Origin: Alphaproteobacteria bacterium
Lineage (GTDB): Bacteria; Pseudomonadota; Alphaproteobacteria; Caulobacterales; Aquidulcibacteraceae
Reading direction: 5' to 3'
Assembly (NCBI GenBank): GCA_027485915.1
Contig: JAIXQA010000061.1
Span: forward strand, 1-53,705
Length of the DNA stretch: 53,705 nucleotides
Shown here: piece by piece, positions 23,094 to 31,673 of the stretch
Position numbering within the stretch: the first letter of the stretch is position 1
Layout: every line of letters begins with the position of its first letter
The notes under the pieces: model-generated
The model's input: the letters and a program-made list of their open reading frames with translations, nothing else
Told to the model about the DNA's origin: nothing
The model's database searches: none
Translations under genes and position numbers: made by a program

Positions 23094-23912
23094 CTAGCGC
23101 TGCTTGCGCCAAGCCAGCCAAATTGTAAAAATCTTGGGTCCTTCGACGAGATAGCGTCGCCAGAGCTTTTGCGGTTCGTCCAGCAATCGGAATAACCATT
23201 CGACTCGGGCTTGCTGCATCCATTTGGGGGCGCGCTTGCGACTGCCCGACAGAAAGTCGATGGAAGCGCCAACACACAAGCCAATCCCGATGGCTTTACC
23301 TTGGTCGTAAATCTTTTTGGCCAAGATTTCTTGTTGGGGCGCGCCGACACAGATGAAAGTGAAGCGGGCAGGATTGGCGGCCACGAATTCTGCCGCTTCT
23401 GCGATCGCCTCGGGCTTGGTGCGCAGCCCAAAGGGCGGCGCGTGCCAGCGTAGATCGGTCAAGCCATAGTGGGCACGCACAGTTTCAATAGCCAGTTGTG
23501 TGCCACCTATCACCACGACGGGTTCGGAAGGATCAATATAGGTTTCAAACAAGGCCTGCGTCAGGTCAGACCCTGGGCAAGCCGGCAGCGACAATCCAGA
23601 AAAGTCCGCCAAGGTTTCAAGAATGCGGCTATCATTCACATTCGCCCAAGCACTTACATAAAGCTCTTGCAGATCAGGTTCGCGGTCTAAGCGGACGAGG
23701 TGATCCACATTTGGCGTACACAGATAGACAAAGGCGCGCCTTGCACTACCGACCTCTGCAACCCGTTGCGCAAGATTGTTCGGGCTAAATCCTGAGAAAT
23801 CGACACCCAAGAAGGCTTGGGTGCGACCCTCTTTGCGACGATCGAGAAAAAGTACATCCTCCCCCATCTCCTTGGGGTCGCCATTCTCATGAGGAAAAGT
23901 TAAATTTGTCAT
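23094..23912 (-). CDS. WecG/TagA/CpsF-family glycosyltransferase
   Basis: A 272-residue GT26-type enzyme that adds a sugar, often N-acetylmannosamine or its acid, to an undecaprenyl-linked precursor for surface polysaccharide. Family signatures are visible: VYLCTPNVDHLVRLDREPDLQELY, PVVVIGGTQ, FTFICVGAPQQEILAKKI, GLCVGASIDFLSGSRKRAPKWMQQARVEWLFRLL. The C-terminal Arg/Trp-rich helix (PQKLWRRYLVEGPKIF) suits membrane association. The ATG at 23912 is chosen; an upstream TTG at 23945 is possible. No other polysaccharide genes lie nearby, so its pathway is unplaced. Confidence 0.9.
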   Translation of the reverse strand: MTNLTFPHENGDPKEMGEDVLFLDRRKEGRTQAFLGVDFSGFSPNNLAQRVAEVGSARRAFVYLCTPNVDHLVRLDREPDLQELYVSAWANVNDSRILETLADFSGLSLPACPGSDLTQALFETYIDPSEPVVVIGGTQLAIETVRAHYGLTDLRWHAPPFGLRTKPEAIAEAAEFVAANPARFTFICVGAPQQEILAKKIYDQGKAIGIGLCVGASIDFLSGSRKRAPKWMQQARVEWLFRLLDEPQKLWRRYLVEGPKIFTIWLAWRKQR

Positions 23913-24053
23913 GGGCCTAAGTCGCAGAAACTTCTTTCTAACCAATTACACTTGAAAAATATCAACTTTAAATAGCCTATTTTTCACAGAAAAGCGTATT
24001 GATAATTACCAAGGGTTGTGGAACATCGGTTCCACTCTTTCTTGGAAACGTTC

Positions 24054-24731
24054 ATGCGACGCCAGCAGGTGCAACAAATTCTTGATGTGGCGGGAGACCT
24101 TTTCTTCGAGCGTGGCTTTCAAAATGCCAGAGTAAGCGATATTGCCGCCCGCAGTGAAATCTCCACGGCCTCGATTTATAAGGCATTTGGGTCCAAGGAT
24201 GCCTTGTTTCGCGCCGCTTTGGCACGTGGGATAGATCGGCTCAAATTATTGGCTACACCGCTGCTACCGGACGACGATCCAATTGCCGGGCTTCTGCACG
24301 CCTCACATCGTTATCAAGAAATATGCGTGTCGCCTTTGTTTCGAGACCTGATCCGCGCACCGATCGAACATAATTCCCTGCCGCTGACACTGCGACGTTC
24401 CGTGGGCCGCCAAATCCGCTCGGCGCTCGAAAAATTGTGTATCCCGCCGCTTCAAGCCTGCGCGGAAGTAGGCCTATTGGATTTACGGCAGATAAATGAG
24501 GCTTTCCAGCTTTTAAGTGCCTATATCGAGCATAAAGCAGTTTGGAATGACCTGCTGACAAGCCCCCCATCTCAGGGGGCTATCGCGCGGGCGCACATCA
24601 CGAATGAGGCTGTTCGTATTACATTTTTGGCTTATCCGCCGACGCAAGCCGAGGCGTCTGACCCTTCTGCCTCCGCCCCTCAAAGCGTCGTGGCGACACG
24701 GCTAGGATCACATCGCGCTCCAAAGGACTAG
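24054..24731 (+). CDS. TetR/AcrR-family transcriptional regulator
   Basis: A 225-residue regulator with an N-terminal helix-turn-helix (QILDVAGDLFFERGFQNARVSDIAARSEISTASIYKAFGSKDALFRAAL) and a ligand-binding C-terminal domain. The ATG at 24054 is preceded by GGAA and places the HTH near the N-terminus as usual; GTG at 24018 is an alternative. The upstream region is unusually AT-rich for the window and divides it from the divergent glycosyltransferase gene. Its last 37 codons overlap the end of mnmC on the other strand. The ligand and targets are unknown. Confidence 0.87.
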   Translation: MRRQQVQQILDVAGDLFFERGFQNARVSDIAARSEISTASIYKAFGSKDALFRAALARGIDRLKLLATPLLPDDDPIAGLLHASHRYQEICVSPLFRDLIRAPIEHNSLPLTLRRSVGRQIRSALEKLCIPPLQACAEVGLLDLRQINEAFQLLSAYIEHKAVWNDLLTSPPSQGAIARAHITNEAVRITFLAYPPTQAEASDPSASAPQSVVATRLGSHRAPKD

Positions 24732-26478
24732 CTTCGCCACAAGCGAGCGAGGCGACATGTTCGGCCAGCCAGTGTGCTGTTGTAAAACCGCGTGAGCCAA
24801 GGGCACCCAATGCAAAGAGTCCCGGTCCAGCATCGCCGGATCTGGCGGTCACATTTCCGGCAATGGGCATACGATCTCTGGCCGCTACCCGTATAGAGGC
24901 GCGACCATAGGCGGTCGCAAGATCAATCCGCTGGGCAAGGTCGGGGGTTACGCTCGACAGCGTTGCTTGATTCCGCGCATGGCCATTGGCTGTCACTTCG
25001 GGACTTTTTGGGCTGGCGAGATCCCAAGGGTCGAACGTTGCGCCGAAGAGAAGTTGTTGATGAAAAGCAGCAGCATAGGGGCCGCCTGCCAAAGCCGTCG
25101 TCGGCAAAGCACCATCAATTTCCGCGAGGCTGATCTGGCCCGCTCGGCCTTCCAGCTCTGTGTCTAAACGTACAAATCGGTCGAGCTGCGGACCCGCTGC
25201 AACCACGCATAAGGGGGCCTCAGCCAAAACTTCACCAGCGTGATCTAAAGCCTGCCATTGGCCTGATTGAAAACGCAAATCGCAAGCAGTTACAGGGTGG
25301 CGGGTGGCATATTGGGTTAACTTGGGCAGCAAAAGATCGGGATAGACTAGACCCCCAGTTCGATGCAGCAACCCGCCATTCTCTAGCCTTTGCAAAAGCT
25401 CAAACGGCAAAGGTGGATTTTCGCCGAGGTCGCTTAGACGCAGGGCGTCGCGATCATCCCCCGGAAGTTCTTGAACTTGGGTCTGTGAAAAGATTTCGTC
25501 GCCTAAGCCGGCATAGAGCCGGGTTGCGTGAAGGTAGGCAGCACGGAAAAAGCGCGCCTCGCGCGTATCACCACGATCAAGCCGCGGCATGACTAGGGCT
25601 GCTGGATTGCGGCTCGCCATGATCTGACCACACGGGTCGGCGTCCAGAATGTGAACCTCGATCCCGCGTTGTGTGAAAGCATGGGCGACGGCGGCCCCGG
25701 CGATGCCACACCCAATTACGAGAGCCGCGCTCGGGCTAGCCGCTAGGCTTTCCCGTTGGCCTCGCCATACCGCTTCCAGCCGTTGTCGCTTAGAGCCGAA
25801 CCCAGGTCGGCGTGAGACTTGGAAGCCGCTGGCTTCAAGACTGCGGCGAACTGCACCGGCAACAGAGTAAGTCGCAACTCGGGCCCCCGGCGCACATAAG
25901 CGCGCCACTTCTTCAAGCAGCTCTGGCGACCACATGTCTTCATTTCGGCTTGGGGCAAACCCATCGAGGAACCAAGCATCAGCCCTAAAGTCCATGGCTT
26001 GCAAACTGCGTAGGGCAGGTCCAATCAAGATTGTCAGGCAGAAGCCATCTTCTTGAAACCAGATGCGTTGACTGCCAAACGCGCGAACCGGCCAGCGTGC
26101 CAGTAATTGACGCGATAAATCTGCAAGCTCCGGCCAATGCACATGTGCGTTTGCCGCATGTTCTGCCCCCATCAGAAAGGCTTCGGTGGTGATGAAATGA
26201 AGCGTTTGGCTGGCTTGCCGGTGCTTGCGCCACAAATCCCAGGTCGCCAGAACATTGAGGCCTGTACCAAAGCCAAGTTCGGCGATTGTAAATCGTGTAC
26301 GCCCGACCCAAGCGCCAGGCAGGCCACAGCCTTCCAGAAAAACCGTCCGAGTCTCTGCAAGGCCATCGTCGCGAGAGAAATAGCTGTCGTTAAAGGCCTC
26401 GCCCAAAATCAGACCAGTGGAGTCAAAGCGGATGTCTGGTTCTGGAGGGAGACGAGATTGAGGTGCGGTCACGATCAT
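24619..26478 (-). CDS. mnmC: Bifunctional tRNA wobble-uridine modification protein MnmC
   Basis: Completes mnm5U at the wobble position of some tRNAs. The 619-residue protein has both halves: an N-terminal SAM-dependent methyltransferase (about 1-240, with ELGFGTGLNVLATWDLW and AWFLDGFAPSRNEDMWS) and a C-terminal FAD-dependent demodification oxidoreductase (about 250-600, with ALVIGCGIAGAAVAHAFTQRG). The last ~20 residues (RRQKGQTPRLASADKPKM) lie beyond the normal end and are encoded in the overlap with the tetR gene. A terminator hairpin lies upstream, separating it from the repeat lipoprotein gene. Confidence 0.93.
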   Translation of the reverse strand: MIVTAPQSRLPPEPDIRFDSTGLILGEAFNDSYFSRDDGLAETRTVFLEGCGLPGAWVGRTRFTIAELGFGTGLNVLATWDLWRKHRQASQTLHFITTEAFLMGAEHAANAHVHWPELADLSRQLLARWPVRAFGSQRIWFQEDGFCLTILIGPALRSLQAMDFRADAWFLDGFAPSRNEDMWSPELLEEVARLCAPGARVATYSVAGAVRRSLEASGFQVSRRPGFGSKRQRLEAVWRGQRESLAASPSAALVIGCGIAGAAVAHAFTQRGIEVHILDADPCGQIMASRNPAALVMPRLDRGDTREARFFRAAYLHATRLYAGLGDEIFSQTQVQELPGDDRDALRLSDLGENPPLPFELLQRLENGGLLHRTGGLVYPDLLLPKLTQYATRHPVTACDLRFQSGQWQALDHAGEVLAEAPLCVVAAGPQLDRFVRLDTELEGRAGQISLAEIDGALPTTALAGGPYAAAFHQQLLFGATFDPWDLASPKSPEVTANGHARNQATLSSVTPDLAQRIDLATAYGRASIRVAARDRMPIAGNVTARSGDAGPGLFALGALGSRGFTTAHWLAEHVASLACGEASPLERDVILAVSPRRFEGRRQKGQTPRLASADKPKM

Positions 26479-26527
26479 TCGGCACTCCCCATTTCGTCAA
26501 TTCGATGGCTTCTTACCACACCAACGC

Positions 26528-26554
26528 AAAAAGGCCGCCCATTGGGCGGCCTTT
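26528..26554 (-). terminator. Rho-independent terminator of the repeat lipoprotein gene
   Basis: A perfect 11-bp GC-rich stem (AAAGGCCGCCC at 26530-26540 with its complement at 26544-26554) with a three-base loop. Read on the minus strand it is followed by a run of five T. It lies downstream of the small lipoprotein gene and before mnmC, so it should stop read-through into mnmC. Confidence 0.85.
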
Positions 26555-26562
26555 CGCGCAAC

Positions 26563-26584
26563 TACTTTCGCTCAAGCGAAAGTA
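26563..26584 (-). other. Second hairpin just after the lipoprotein stop codon
   Basis: A perfect 10-bp inverted repeat (TACTTTCGCT and its complement) with a two-base spacer lies six bases past the lipoprotein stop codon and upstream of the GC-rich terminator. There is no T run. It may protect the mRNA 3' end, as seen for abundant small lipoprotein transcripts. Confidence 0.5.
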
Positions 26585-26590
26585 AGTGAC

Positions 26591-26869
26591 TTACTTCTTT
26601 TCTTCGGTGACTGCGTTCACAGCTGCGTCAGCTGCTGCGTCAACGGTGTTGGTTGCTTCGGTAGCTGCTGCGTCAACCGCGTTGGTTGCTTCGGTAGCTG
26701 CTGCGTCAACAACGTTAGCTGCTTCGGTAGCTGCTGCGTCAACAACGTTAGCTGCTTCAGTAGCTGCTGCGTCAACGGTGTTAGCGGTTTCAGCTGGCTT
26801 GCCGCATGCGGAAACGCCGAGAACTGCAACAACTGCTGCTGCTGCGAAAAGCTTCTTGAGCTCGATCAT
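26591..26869 (-). CDS. Small lipoprotein built of 11-residue repeats
   Basis: A 92-residue predicted lipoprotein of no family I can name. The signal ends in lipobox GVSAC (Cys22). Residues 32-86 are five tandem 11-residue units of the form VDAAATEA(A/T)N(V/A/T), the last one degenerate, followed by VTEEKK. Eleven residues make three helix turns, so the mature protein should be one long amphipathic or coiled-coil helix. The design, and a terminal lysine, recall murein lipoprotein Lpp, but this is analogy only. A strong AAGGA ribosome site and two 3' hairpins suggest high expression. Confidence 0.8.
   Translation of the reverse strand: MIELKKLFAAAAVVAVLGVSACGKPAETANTVDAAATEAANVVDAAATEAANVVDAAATEATNAVDAAATEATNTVDAAADAAVNAVTEEKK
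26612..26776 (-). repeat. Five tandem 33-bp repeats within the lipoprotein gene
   Basis: The five 11-codon units are also near-identical in DNA; the middle units differ by only a few bases, with the outer ones more diverged. Such a tract can gain or lose units by slippage or recombination, so length variation between strains is likely. Confidence 0.85.
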
Positions 26870-27166
26870 TGTCTAAATTCCTTCTTTGCCCTGAACGCCT
26901 CGTCTCGGGCGCAGTGACGGGTTCATTAGAAGGTGTCCGCTCATGAAGCAATAGCGTTACATCAGCAACTTTTGCTAAGTCTGCTATGCAATTTCGCTGT
27001 AACAACGGCGTGTCCATACCCGCAACGGCATAGCTGCTGCGGGTGGAAATGCTTATTAACTAAAAGCAATATCAATTGCTTAAGGTTAAAGGGCGCACTT
27101 GTCTGGCACCGAACATAAGCTGAAATCGTCAGAAGTGAAACCAGATTTTCTGACGACTTTGATCAC
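26870..27166. other. Non-coding region between the lipoprotein gene and motA
   Basis: About 300 bases hold no convincing gene. The right part contains two weak hairpins downstream of motA: a 9-bp stem at 27126-27134/27148-27156, and a 7-bp stem at 27064-27070/27075-27081 that is followed by TTTTA on the minus strand. Either could end motA transcription. The left part should carry the lipoprotein promoter; AAGGA lies 9-10 bases before that start. Confidence 0.5.
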
Positions 27167-28036
27167 TTATGCATCGTTAGGCATGTTGTTCAGGGCTTCT
27201 TCCAGCTTCGCAAATGATGGTGCAAGCGAGCTTGGAACGCTGCCGCGGCCAATTTCTACGGATACTTGGGCAGCATTGCCGTGCAAATGCGCAACCAAAA
27301 CGTCCATGATAATTTTGTAGAATTGATGTTCTTCATCCAGCACTTGGACCAAACGTGTCGCCATTGGGCCCACGATCCCATACGCCAAGAACACACCCAA
27401 GAAGGTACCGACGAGCGCTTTACCGATCATGCCACCCAAAACGGCGGGTGGTTCGGTGATCGCGCCCATGGTTTTCACGATACCCAACACGGCTGCGACG
27501 ATTCCCAAAGCTGGCAGACCGTCGGCCATTGCCTGCAGCGCGTGCGACGCGCCATGGGCCTCGTGATGGTGCTTTTCGAGCTGCTTTTCCATCGCAGCTT
27601 CTACCTGATGAGGGTCATCTAAGTTCATGGTCATCATGCGCAACGTATCGCAGATGAAGTCAGTCGCGTGGTGATCCTTTAAAATCTTTGGATAGCGTTT
27701 AAAAATAGCGCTATCCTCTGGCTTTTCGATGTGGGCTTCTAACGCCACAACACCTTTTGCCTTCATGGTTTTGGTCAAGGCAAACAACAAGACCAGCAGA
27801 TCCTGATAGTCTTGCGCCTTCCATTTTGGACCACCAGCGATTTTGCCGATACCAGCAGCGGTCGCTTTGATGGTTTCAAGAGAGTTACCGATCACGAATG
27901 CGCCAATAGCTGCACCGAAAATCATCATAAATTCGAGAGGTGCCGCCGCGATAATCACATCAAAGTGGCCGCCTGCGAGCGCAAACCCACCAAAGACCAT
28001 GCCAAAAACGATCAAGAGACCGACGATGAGAAACAT
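27167..28036 (-). CDS. motA: Flagellar motor stator protein MotA
   Basis: The proton-channel stator subunit, in the inner membrane, that drives flagellar rotation with MotB. The 289-residue protein shows two N-terminal membrane helices (MFLIVGLLIVFGMVFGGFALAGG and PLEFMMIFGAAIGAFVIGN). A cytoplasmic loop with the torque-generating charged region (MKAKGVVALEAHIEKPEDS) follows, then two further helices with GLPALGIVAAVLGIVKTM and PPAVLGGMIGKALVGTFLGVFLAYG. The ATG at 28036 is chosen because the first helix starts there; an in-frame start at 28081 would add 15 residues. No motB or other flagellar gene is adjacent, as in some Caulobacter relatives. Confidence 0.95.
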   Translation of the reverse strand: MFLIVGLLIVFGMVFGGFALAGGHFDVIIAAAPLEFMMIFGAAIGAFVIGNSLETIKATAAGIGKIAGGPKWKAQDYQDLLVLLFALTKTMKAKGVVALEAHIEKPEDSAIFKRYPKILKDHHATDFICDTLRMMTMNLDDPHQVEAAMEKQLEKHHHEAHGASHALQAMADGLPALGIVAAVLGIVKTMGAITEPPAVLGGMIGKALVGTFLGVFLAYGIVGPMATRLVQVLDEEHQFYKIIMDVLVAHLHGNAAQVSVEIGRGSVPSSLAPSFAKLEEALNNMPNDA

Positions 28037-28283
28037 TGTGCTTAACCCATTCTGGAGTAATCGAAAGGTGCAAAGCCACACCAGACACTCAAACTGCTTG
28101 CGGATATCCTTACAGGAGAAGGCTTAACAGGCGGTGCAAAAAAGGTTTTTGAAGTCTTTCCAAGATAGATCAAATGCCGAATTTACTTGGCCTTCGTCGA
28201 AAAACATCGCATGGATTTGGGCCCCATCGTGGCTCTAGCCTTCTCTAACAAGATACATTTCAATCTCAGACGAGCTCTCGCCC

Positions 28284-29549
28284 ATGGCAGCAAATAGTTC
28301 CAACTTGCACGTCCCAAAGCAGACCTACAGGCTGCTGTTCGCGTGCTTAGCCATAGTTGGGATTGGCAACTCGATGCTGTTTGCGGTTTTACCACCGATC
28401 GCACGGGAAACCGGCATGCCGGACTGGTCGGTCTCGGCTATCTTTACTTTGTCTGCGGTGCTTTGGGTACTAACAAGCCCGATCTGGGGTCGCATGAGTG
28501 ACCGTAAAGGCCGTAAGCCGATGATTGTAATGGGCTTGAGTGCATATGCCCTATCAACTGGCTCCTTCACCGCAATCGCAGCCATAGGCTTAATGGACCA
28601 TTTCCACTGGCTGACCCTGTTTCTCAGTTTGGCGACAGCGCGCTTGATTTTTGGGGCCTTTGGTTCTGCCACCAACCCTGCGGCGCAAGCCTATGTCGCC
28701 GATACAACGACGCCCGAAATCCGCACCCGCGAGATTGCCGCGGTGACCTCGGCTTTCGCCTTTGGCTCAGCGGCAGGCCCGGCATTAGCAGCAGCCATGA
28801 TTGCCAATATGGGCTTACTCGCGCCCCTTTTTGCAACAACGACATTGGCTATCATTGGCGCTTTCGCGGCGCGCTTCTTTCTACCAAATATTGAAATCAC
28901 GCCAATGGCGAAGAAATCGGCCGCACCCGCGTCAGTTTGGCGGTTGGCGCTCAACCCTGCCGTACGCCCTTGGTTGATGTTTGGTGTCGCCCTGTCGGCA
29001 GTAACGGCGGTGATGTTCCAACAAGTCTCATTCTATTTCATCGATCGTTTGGGTGTGAGCCCACGAGAGGGTGCAACACTGACGGCAGTGGCCTTGGCGC
29101 TTGGGGCAATGGCGCAAATTATCGCGCAATTGGTTTTGATCCCGCGCCTCAGTCTCTCACCGCGTGGCTTGATCGTTTGGGGATGCATCATTACTGGGGC
29201 GGGGGCCACATTAACCGCCTTTGGCGATAGCTTTGGTACCCTCTCCGTCGCACAGGGCTTGGTTGGTTTGGGTTTTGGCCTTGCCCGCCCGGGCTTTACA
29301 GGCGGCGCTTCATTGGCTGTTAGTCAGGATGATCAAGGCAGTGTGGCCGGGCTGGTGGTTGCAGCCAATGGGGCAGGCTTTGTGGTCGCACCCATTTTTG
29401 GGGCGGGTCTTTATGCGCTCGTCAGTCATCAAGCACCATTTGTGCTTTGCGCTTTGGTGCTGTTTTTCTTGGCGGTCTATGGCCTCACCAGCAAGCAATT
29501 GGTCGGCGCACCGATGGAAGAGAGCCCACCGGACCAGCCCGGCGTTTAG
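28284..29549 (+). CDS. MFS transporter (TetA/multidrug-like)
   Basis: A 421-residue inner-membrane transporter with about 12 hydrophobic segments. The loop between TM2 and TM3 carries the MFS signature as GRMSDRKGRKPMI. A motif-C-like Gly/Pro-rich segment (AFAFGSAAGPALAAAMI) in TM5 suggests a drug:proton antiporter of the TetA type. The substrate cannot be told. It is divergent from motA across a 247-base region in which no further gene is evident, and converges on the zincin-like gene. Confidence 0.88.
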   Translation: MAANSSNLHVPKQTYRLLFACLAIVGIGNSMLFAVLPPIARETGMPDWSVSAIFTLSAVLWVLTSPIWGRMSDRKGRKPMIVMGLSAYALSTGSFTAIAAIGLMDHFHWLTLFLSLATARLIFGAFGSATNPAAQAYVADTTTPEIRTREIAAVTSAFAFGSAAGPALAAAMIANMGLLAPLFATTTLAIIGAFAARFFLPNIEITPMAKKSAAPASVWRLALNPAVRPWLMFGVALSAVTAVMFQQVSFYFIDRLGVSPREGATLTAVALALGAMAQIIAQLVLIPRLSLSPRGLIVWGCIITGAGATLTAFGDSFGTLSVAQGLVGLGFGLARPGFTGGASLAVSQDDQGSVAGLVVAANGAGFVVAPIFGAGLYALVSHQAPFVLCALVLFFLAVYGLTSKQLVGAPMEESPPDQPGV

Positions 29550-29612
29550 GGCCTTACCCCCATTTCAGAAGTCATCCGCGACTTTTTGGTCTAAAAGGTC
29601 CTGGTGCGAGCT

Positions 29613-30023
29613 CTAGGCTTCCGCCTCCAACCGCGCCATGTCCGCGTCAGACAGGCCCATATGATGGCCGATCTCATGCACCAGCACATGGCTGACCATG
29701 TCCTCAAGGCTGACATCGCCGCGGGCGCGCCACTCATTCACAATGGATCCCCGATAAAGCCAAACCTCCGGCGGTGGCAGAAAGCCCGAGTTAGCCAAGT
29801 CCGCCTGCACGCTGGCCCCACGATAAAGACCAGCCAATTGCAAAGGATGGCTTAGGCCAAGGCCGCGTAAAGTGGTGGGGTCTGCACCTTCGGCCACCCG
29901 AAACACTACTCGTCCACAGGCGCGACGAAACGGCTCTGGAAGTTGCGCGAACGCATCTTCAGCCAAAAGCGAAAGATCATCGAGGCTGGGTTCACGCGGG
30001 TCGGAAAAGGCGAAACTCTGCAT
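29613..30023 (-). CDS. Zincin-like metallopeptidase family protein
   Basis: A 136-residue protein of the small Zincin_1 (DUF1025) family. The metal site is the motif LVHEIGHHMGLSD (HExxHxxGxxD) near residues 115-127, and the family block PPPEVWLYRGSIV precedes it. The proteolytic activity and substrate of the family have not been settled. It follows a lipoprotein gene on the same strand with a 39-base gap and may share its transcript. No signal peptide is present, so it is probably cytoplasmic. Confidence 0.88.
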   Translation of the reverse strand: MQSFAFSDPREPSLDDLSLLAEDAFAQLPEPFRRACGRVVFRVAEGADPTTLRGLGLSHPLQLAGLYRGASVQADLANSGFLPPPEVWLYRGSIVNEWRARGDVSLEDMVSHVLVHEIGHHMGLSDADMARLEAEA

Positions 30024-30062
30024 CAGCCCGATATGGGGAGGCCGTTGCCCTCGCGAAAGAGG

Positions 30063-30923
30063 CTAGCGGATTCCCGACAGGGCCAATTCGGCACGCGACG
30101 CCGCAGCCGTCACAGCCGCCGTTGCTGCAGGCGCGTCTGGAATCGTAACGCCGGGGAATAAAGCAACCAAGGCGGCAATGTCTTTCGCCAATTGCGCTGT
30201 TCGCTTTTCGTCTTTGCCGGCAAGCTTGCCTTGCGCGGCTTTAAAGGCCTGCTCGGCTGCCAATACGGCCCCATAGGCATGCTGATATTCGGTGGGGTCA
30301 TTGCCGTCGGGGTGTACGACGCCGCTATAAAGGCCTGATGCAATACCAAGCATGCCTTTGATTACGTCACTTTCCGATGCTGCCGCGCTGGTTTGTGCGG
30401 CTTGGGTCACTTTAAAGGCTTTGGCAAAGGCGGCTTCGACCTCGGACTTACTCTTCTTGCCATCGATGGCGGCAACCACGGCATCATAACTTGGTTTTAA
30501 ATCTTTGACCTTTCTGTCGAGTTCAGCGGCATCTGGCTGGTAGACTTCCAAAAGCCCCTGAGAAATGAGGATCGAGGCTTCATCGACCTGGCCAGCCGCA
30601 AAGGACTTTTGCGCGATCAGCAAGAAGCCACTCAGATGCGTAACACGCAGGCCAAGCCAAGAGGCTGCATCAACGTTGGAATAAGCATTCGCGGCACCGG
30701 CTTCGCCACTCTCCCCGCCTGGACTGGCTGCGGCCGGGGCTGGAGCTGGAGCTGGCTTTGCCCCTTCGCCTTCACCTTCACCTGCATTGCTTGAAGCTGC
30801 AGCCTTTTCGCCATCGGCCGCCGCCGTTCCGCCTTCACCACCGGGTTGGCACGCGGCAGCACCGACCAAAGCCATTGCGCTGACACCCATCAAGGTCCAC
30901 ATGCGGGGCTTGAACTCAATCAT
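30063..30923 (-). CDS. Hypothetical lipoprotein with Ala/Pro/Gly-rich linker
   Basis: An unrecognised 286-residue predicted lipoprotein. The signal ends near VGAAAC (Cys25). A low-complexity stretch of Gly, Glu, Ala and Pro (about 26-80) acts as a tether. The rest (about 85-286) is predicted to be mostly helical, with segments such as VDEASILISQGLLEVYQPDAAELDRKVKDL and HAYGAVLAAEQAFKAAQGKLAGKDEKRTAQL, resembling a helical repeat bundle. No catalytic motif was seen. It is divergent from the PKHD gene and lies upstream of the zincin-like gene. Confidence 0.75.
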   Translation of the reverse strand: MIEFKPRMWTLMGVSAMALVGAAACQPGGEGGTAAADGEKAAASSNAGEGEGEGAKPAPAPAPAAASPGGESGEAGAANAYSNVDAASWLGLRVTHLSGFLLIAQKSFAAGQVDEASILISQGLLEVYQPDAAELDRKVKDLKPSYDAVVAAIDGKKSKSEVEAAFAKAFKVTQAAQTSAAASESDVIKGMLGIASGLYSGVVHPDGNDPTEYQHAYGAVLAAEQAFKAAQGKLAGKDEKRTAQLAKDIAALVALFPGVTIPDAPAATAAVTAAASRAELALSGIR

Positions 30924-31009
30924 ATCTACTTCCTTGCTGCGAAAATCACTATTTTGTGAGTGTGGCCGAGGCTAGATGAAAATGCAAGTCGTTTGCAGGT
31001 AGGGTGCTG

Positions 31010-31669
31010 ATGTTAATTACGATCGACCAAATTCTGGGGACTGAAGACCTCGAACGCGTGCGCGCGGAGGTGGAAGCACTCGTCTTTGTCGATGGCAAAG
31101 CTACCGCAGGTGCCCTGGCGAAAGCGGTCAAAAACAACCAGCAGGCCACTGGGGCAGCGACCGAAGCTGTGATCGGATTTGTCCAGCGCGCGATCGAACG
31201 TCACGATGTGTTTCAAGCCGCTGCCCAAGTGAAGACCTATGGGCCAATTCTGATCTCGCGCTATCAGCCCGGCATGGCTTACGGCCTACATGTCGATAAT
31301 GCCTATATGAATGGCGTGCGCGCCGACCTGTCATTCACCCTCTTTCTATCCGAGCCTGACACTTATGACGGGGGCGCGCTTTGCATTGAACAACCCGCAG
31401 GCCGCCAAGCCATCAAATTGCCCGCAGGCAGCTTGGTGCTCTACCCTTCCACTACCTTGCACGAGGTAGAACCAATTACGCGCGGCGAGCGTTTGGCCGT
31501 GGTTGGATGGATTGAAAGCCGGGTTCTGTCCGCCGAAGGCCGTGAGGCTTTGTTCGATTTGGCGCAAGTGCGCGCAAGCCTATCCCTTCTGCCTGAGGTT
31601 GATCCGATGGTGCGCCTGACGCTACAGAAGGCCGAAGCTAATCTGATACGCTTGTTGAGCCGATCCTAA
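31010..31669 (+). CDS. PKHD-type Fe(II)/2-oxoglutarate hydroxylase (PiuC-like)
   Basis: A 219-residue dioxygenase of the PiuC/PKHD family, which hydroxylates an unknown target and is often linked to iron uptake. The iron ligands are His94 and Asp96 in GLHVDNAYM, and His151 in STTLHEVEPI; the arginine in RGERLAVVGW (about 161) would hold 2-oxoglutarate. The ATG at 31010 has a clear AGGTAGGG ribosome site. The gene ends four bases before folC, so the two are probably co-transcribed. No TonB receptor gene is nearby. Confidence 0.9.
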   Translation: MLITIDQILGTEDLERVRAEVEALVFVDGKATAGALAKAVKNNQQATGAATEAVIGFVQRAIERHDVFQAAAQVKTYGPILISRYQPGMAYGLHVDNAYMNGVRADLSFTLFLSEPDTYDGGALCIEQPAGRQAIKLPAGSLVLYPSTTLHEVEPITRGERLAVVGWIESRVLSAEGREALFDLAQVRASLSLLPEVDPMVRLTLQKAEANLIRLLSRS

Positions 31670-31673
31670 TCCC

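Noticed and set aside
28037-28283. A small gene in the motA/MFS gap
   Set aside because: The only open frame there runs into the MFS gene on the other strand and has no domain or ribosome site.
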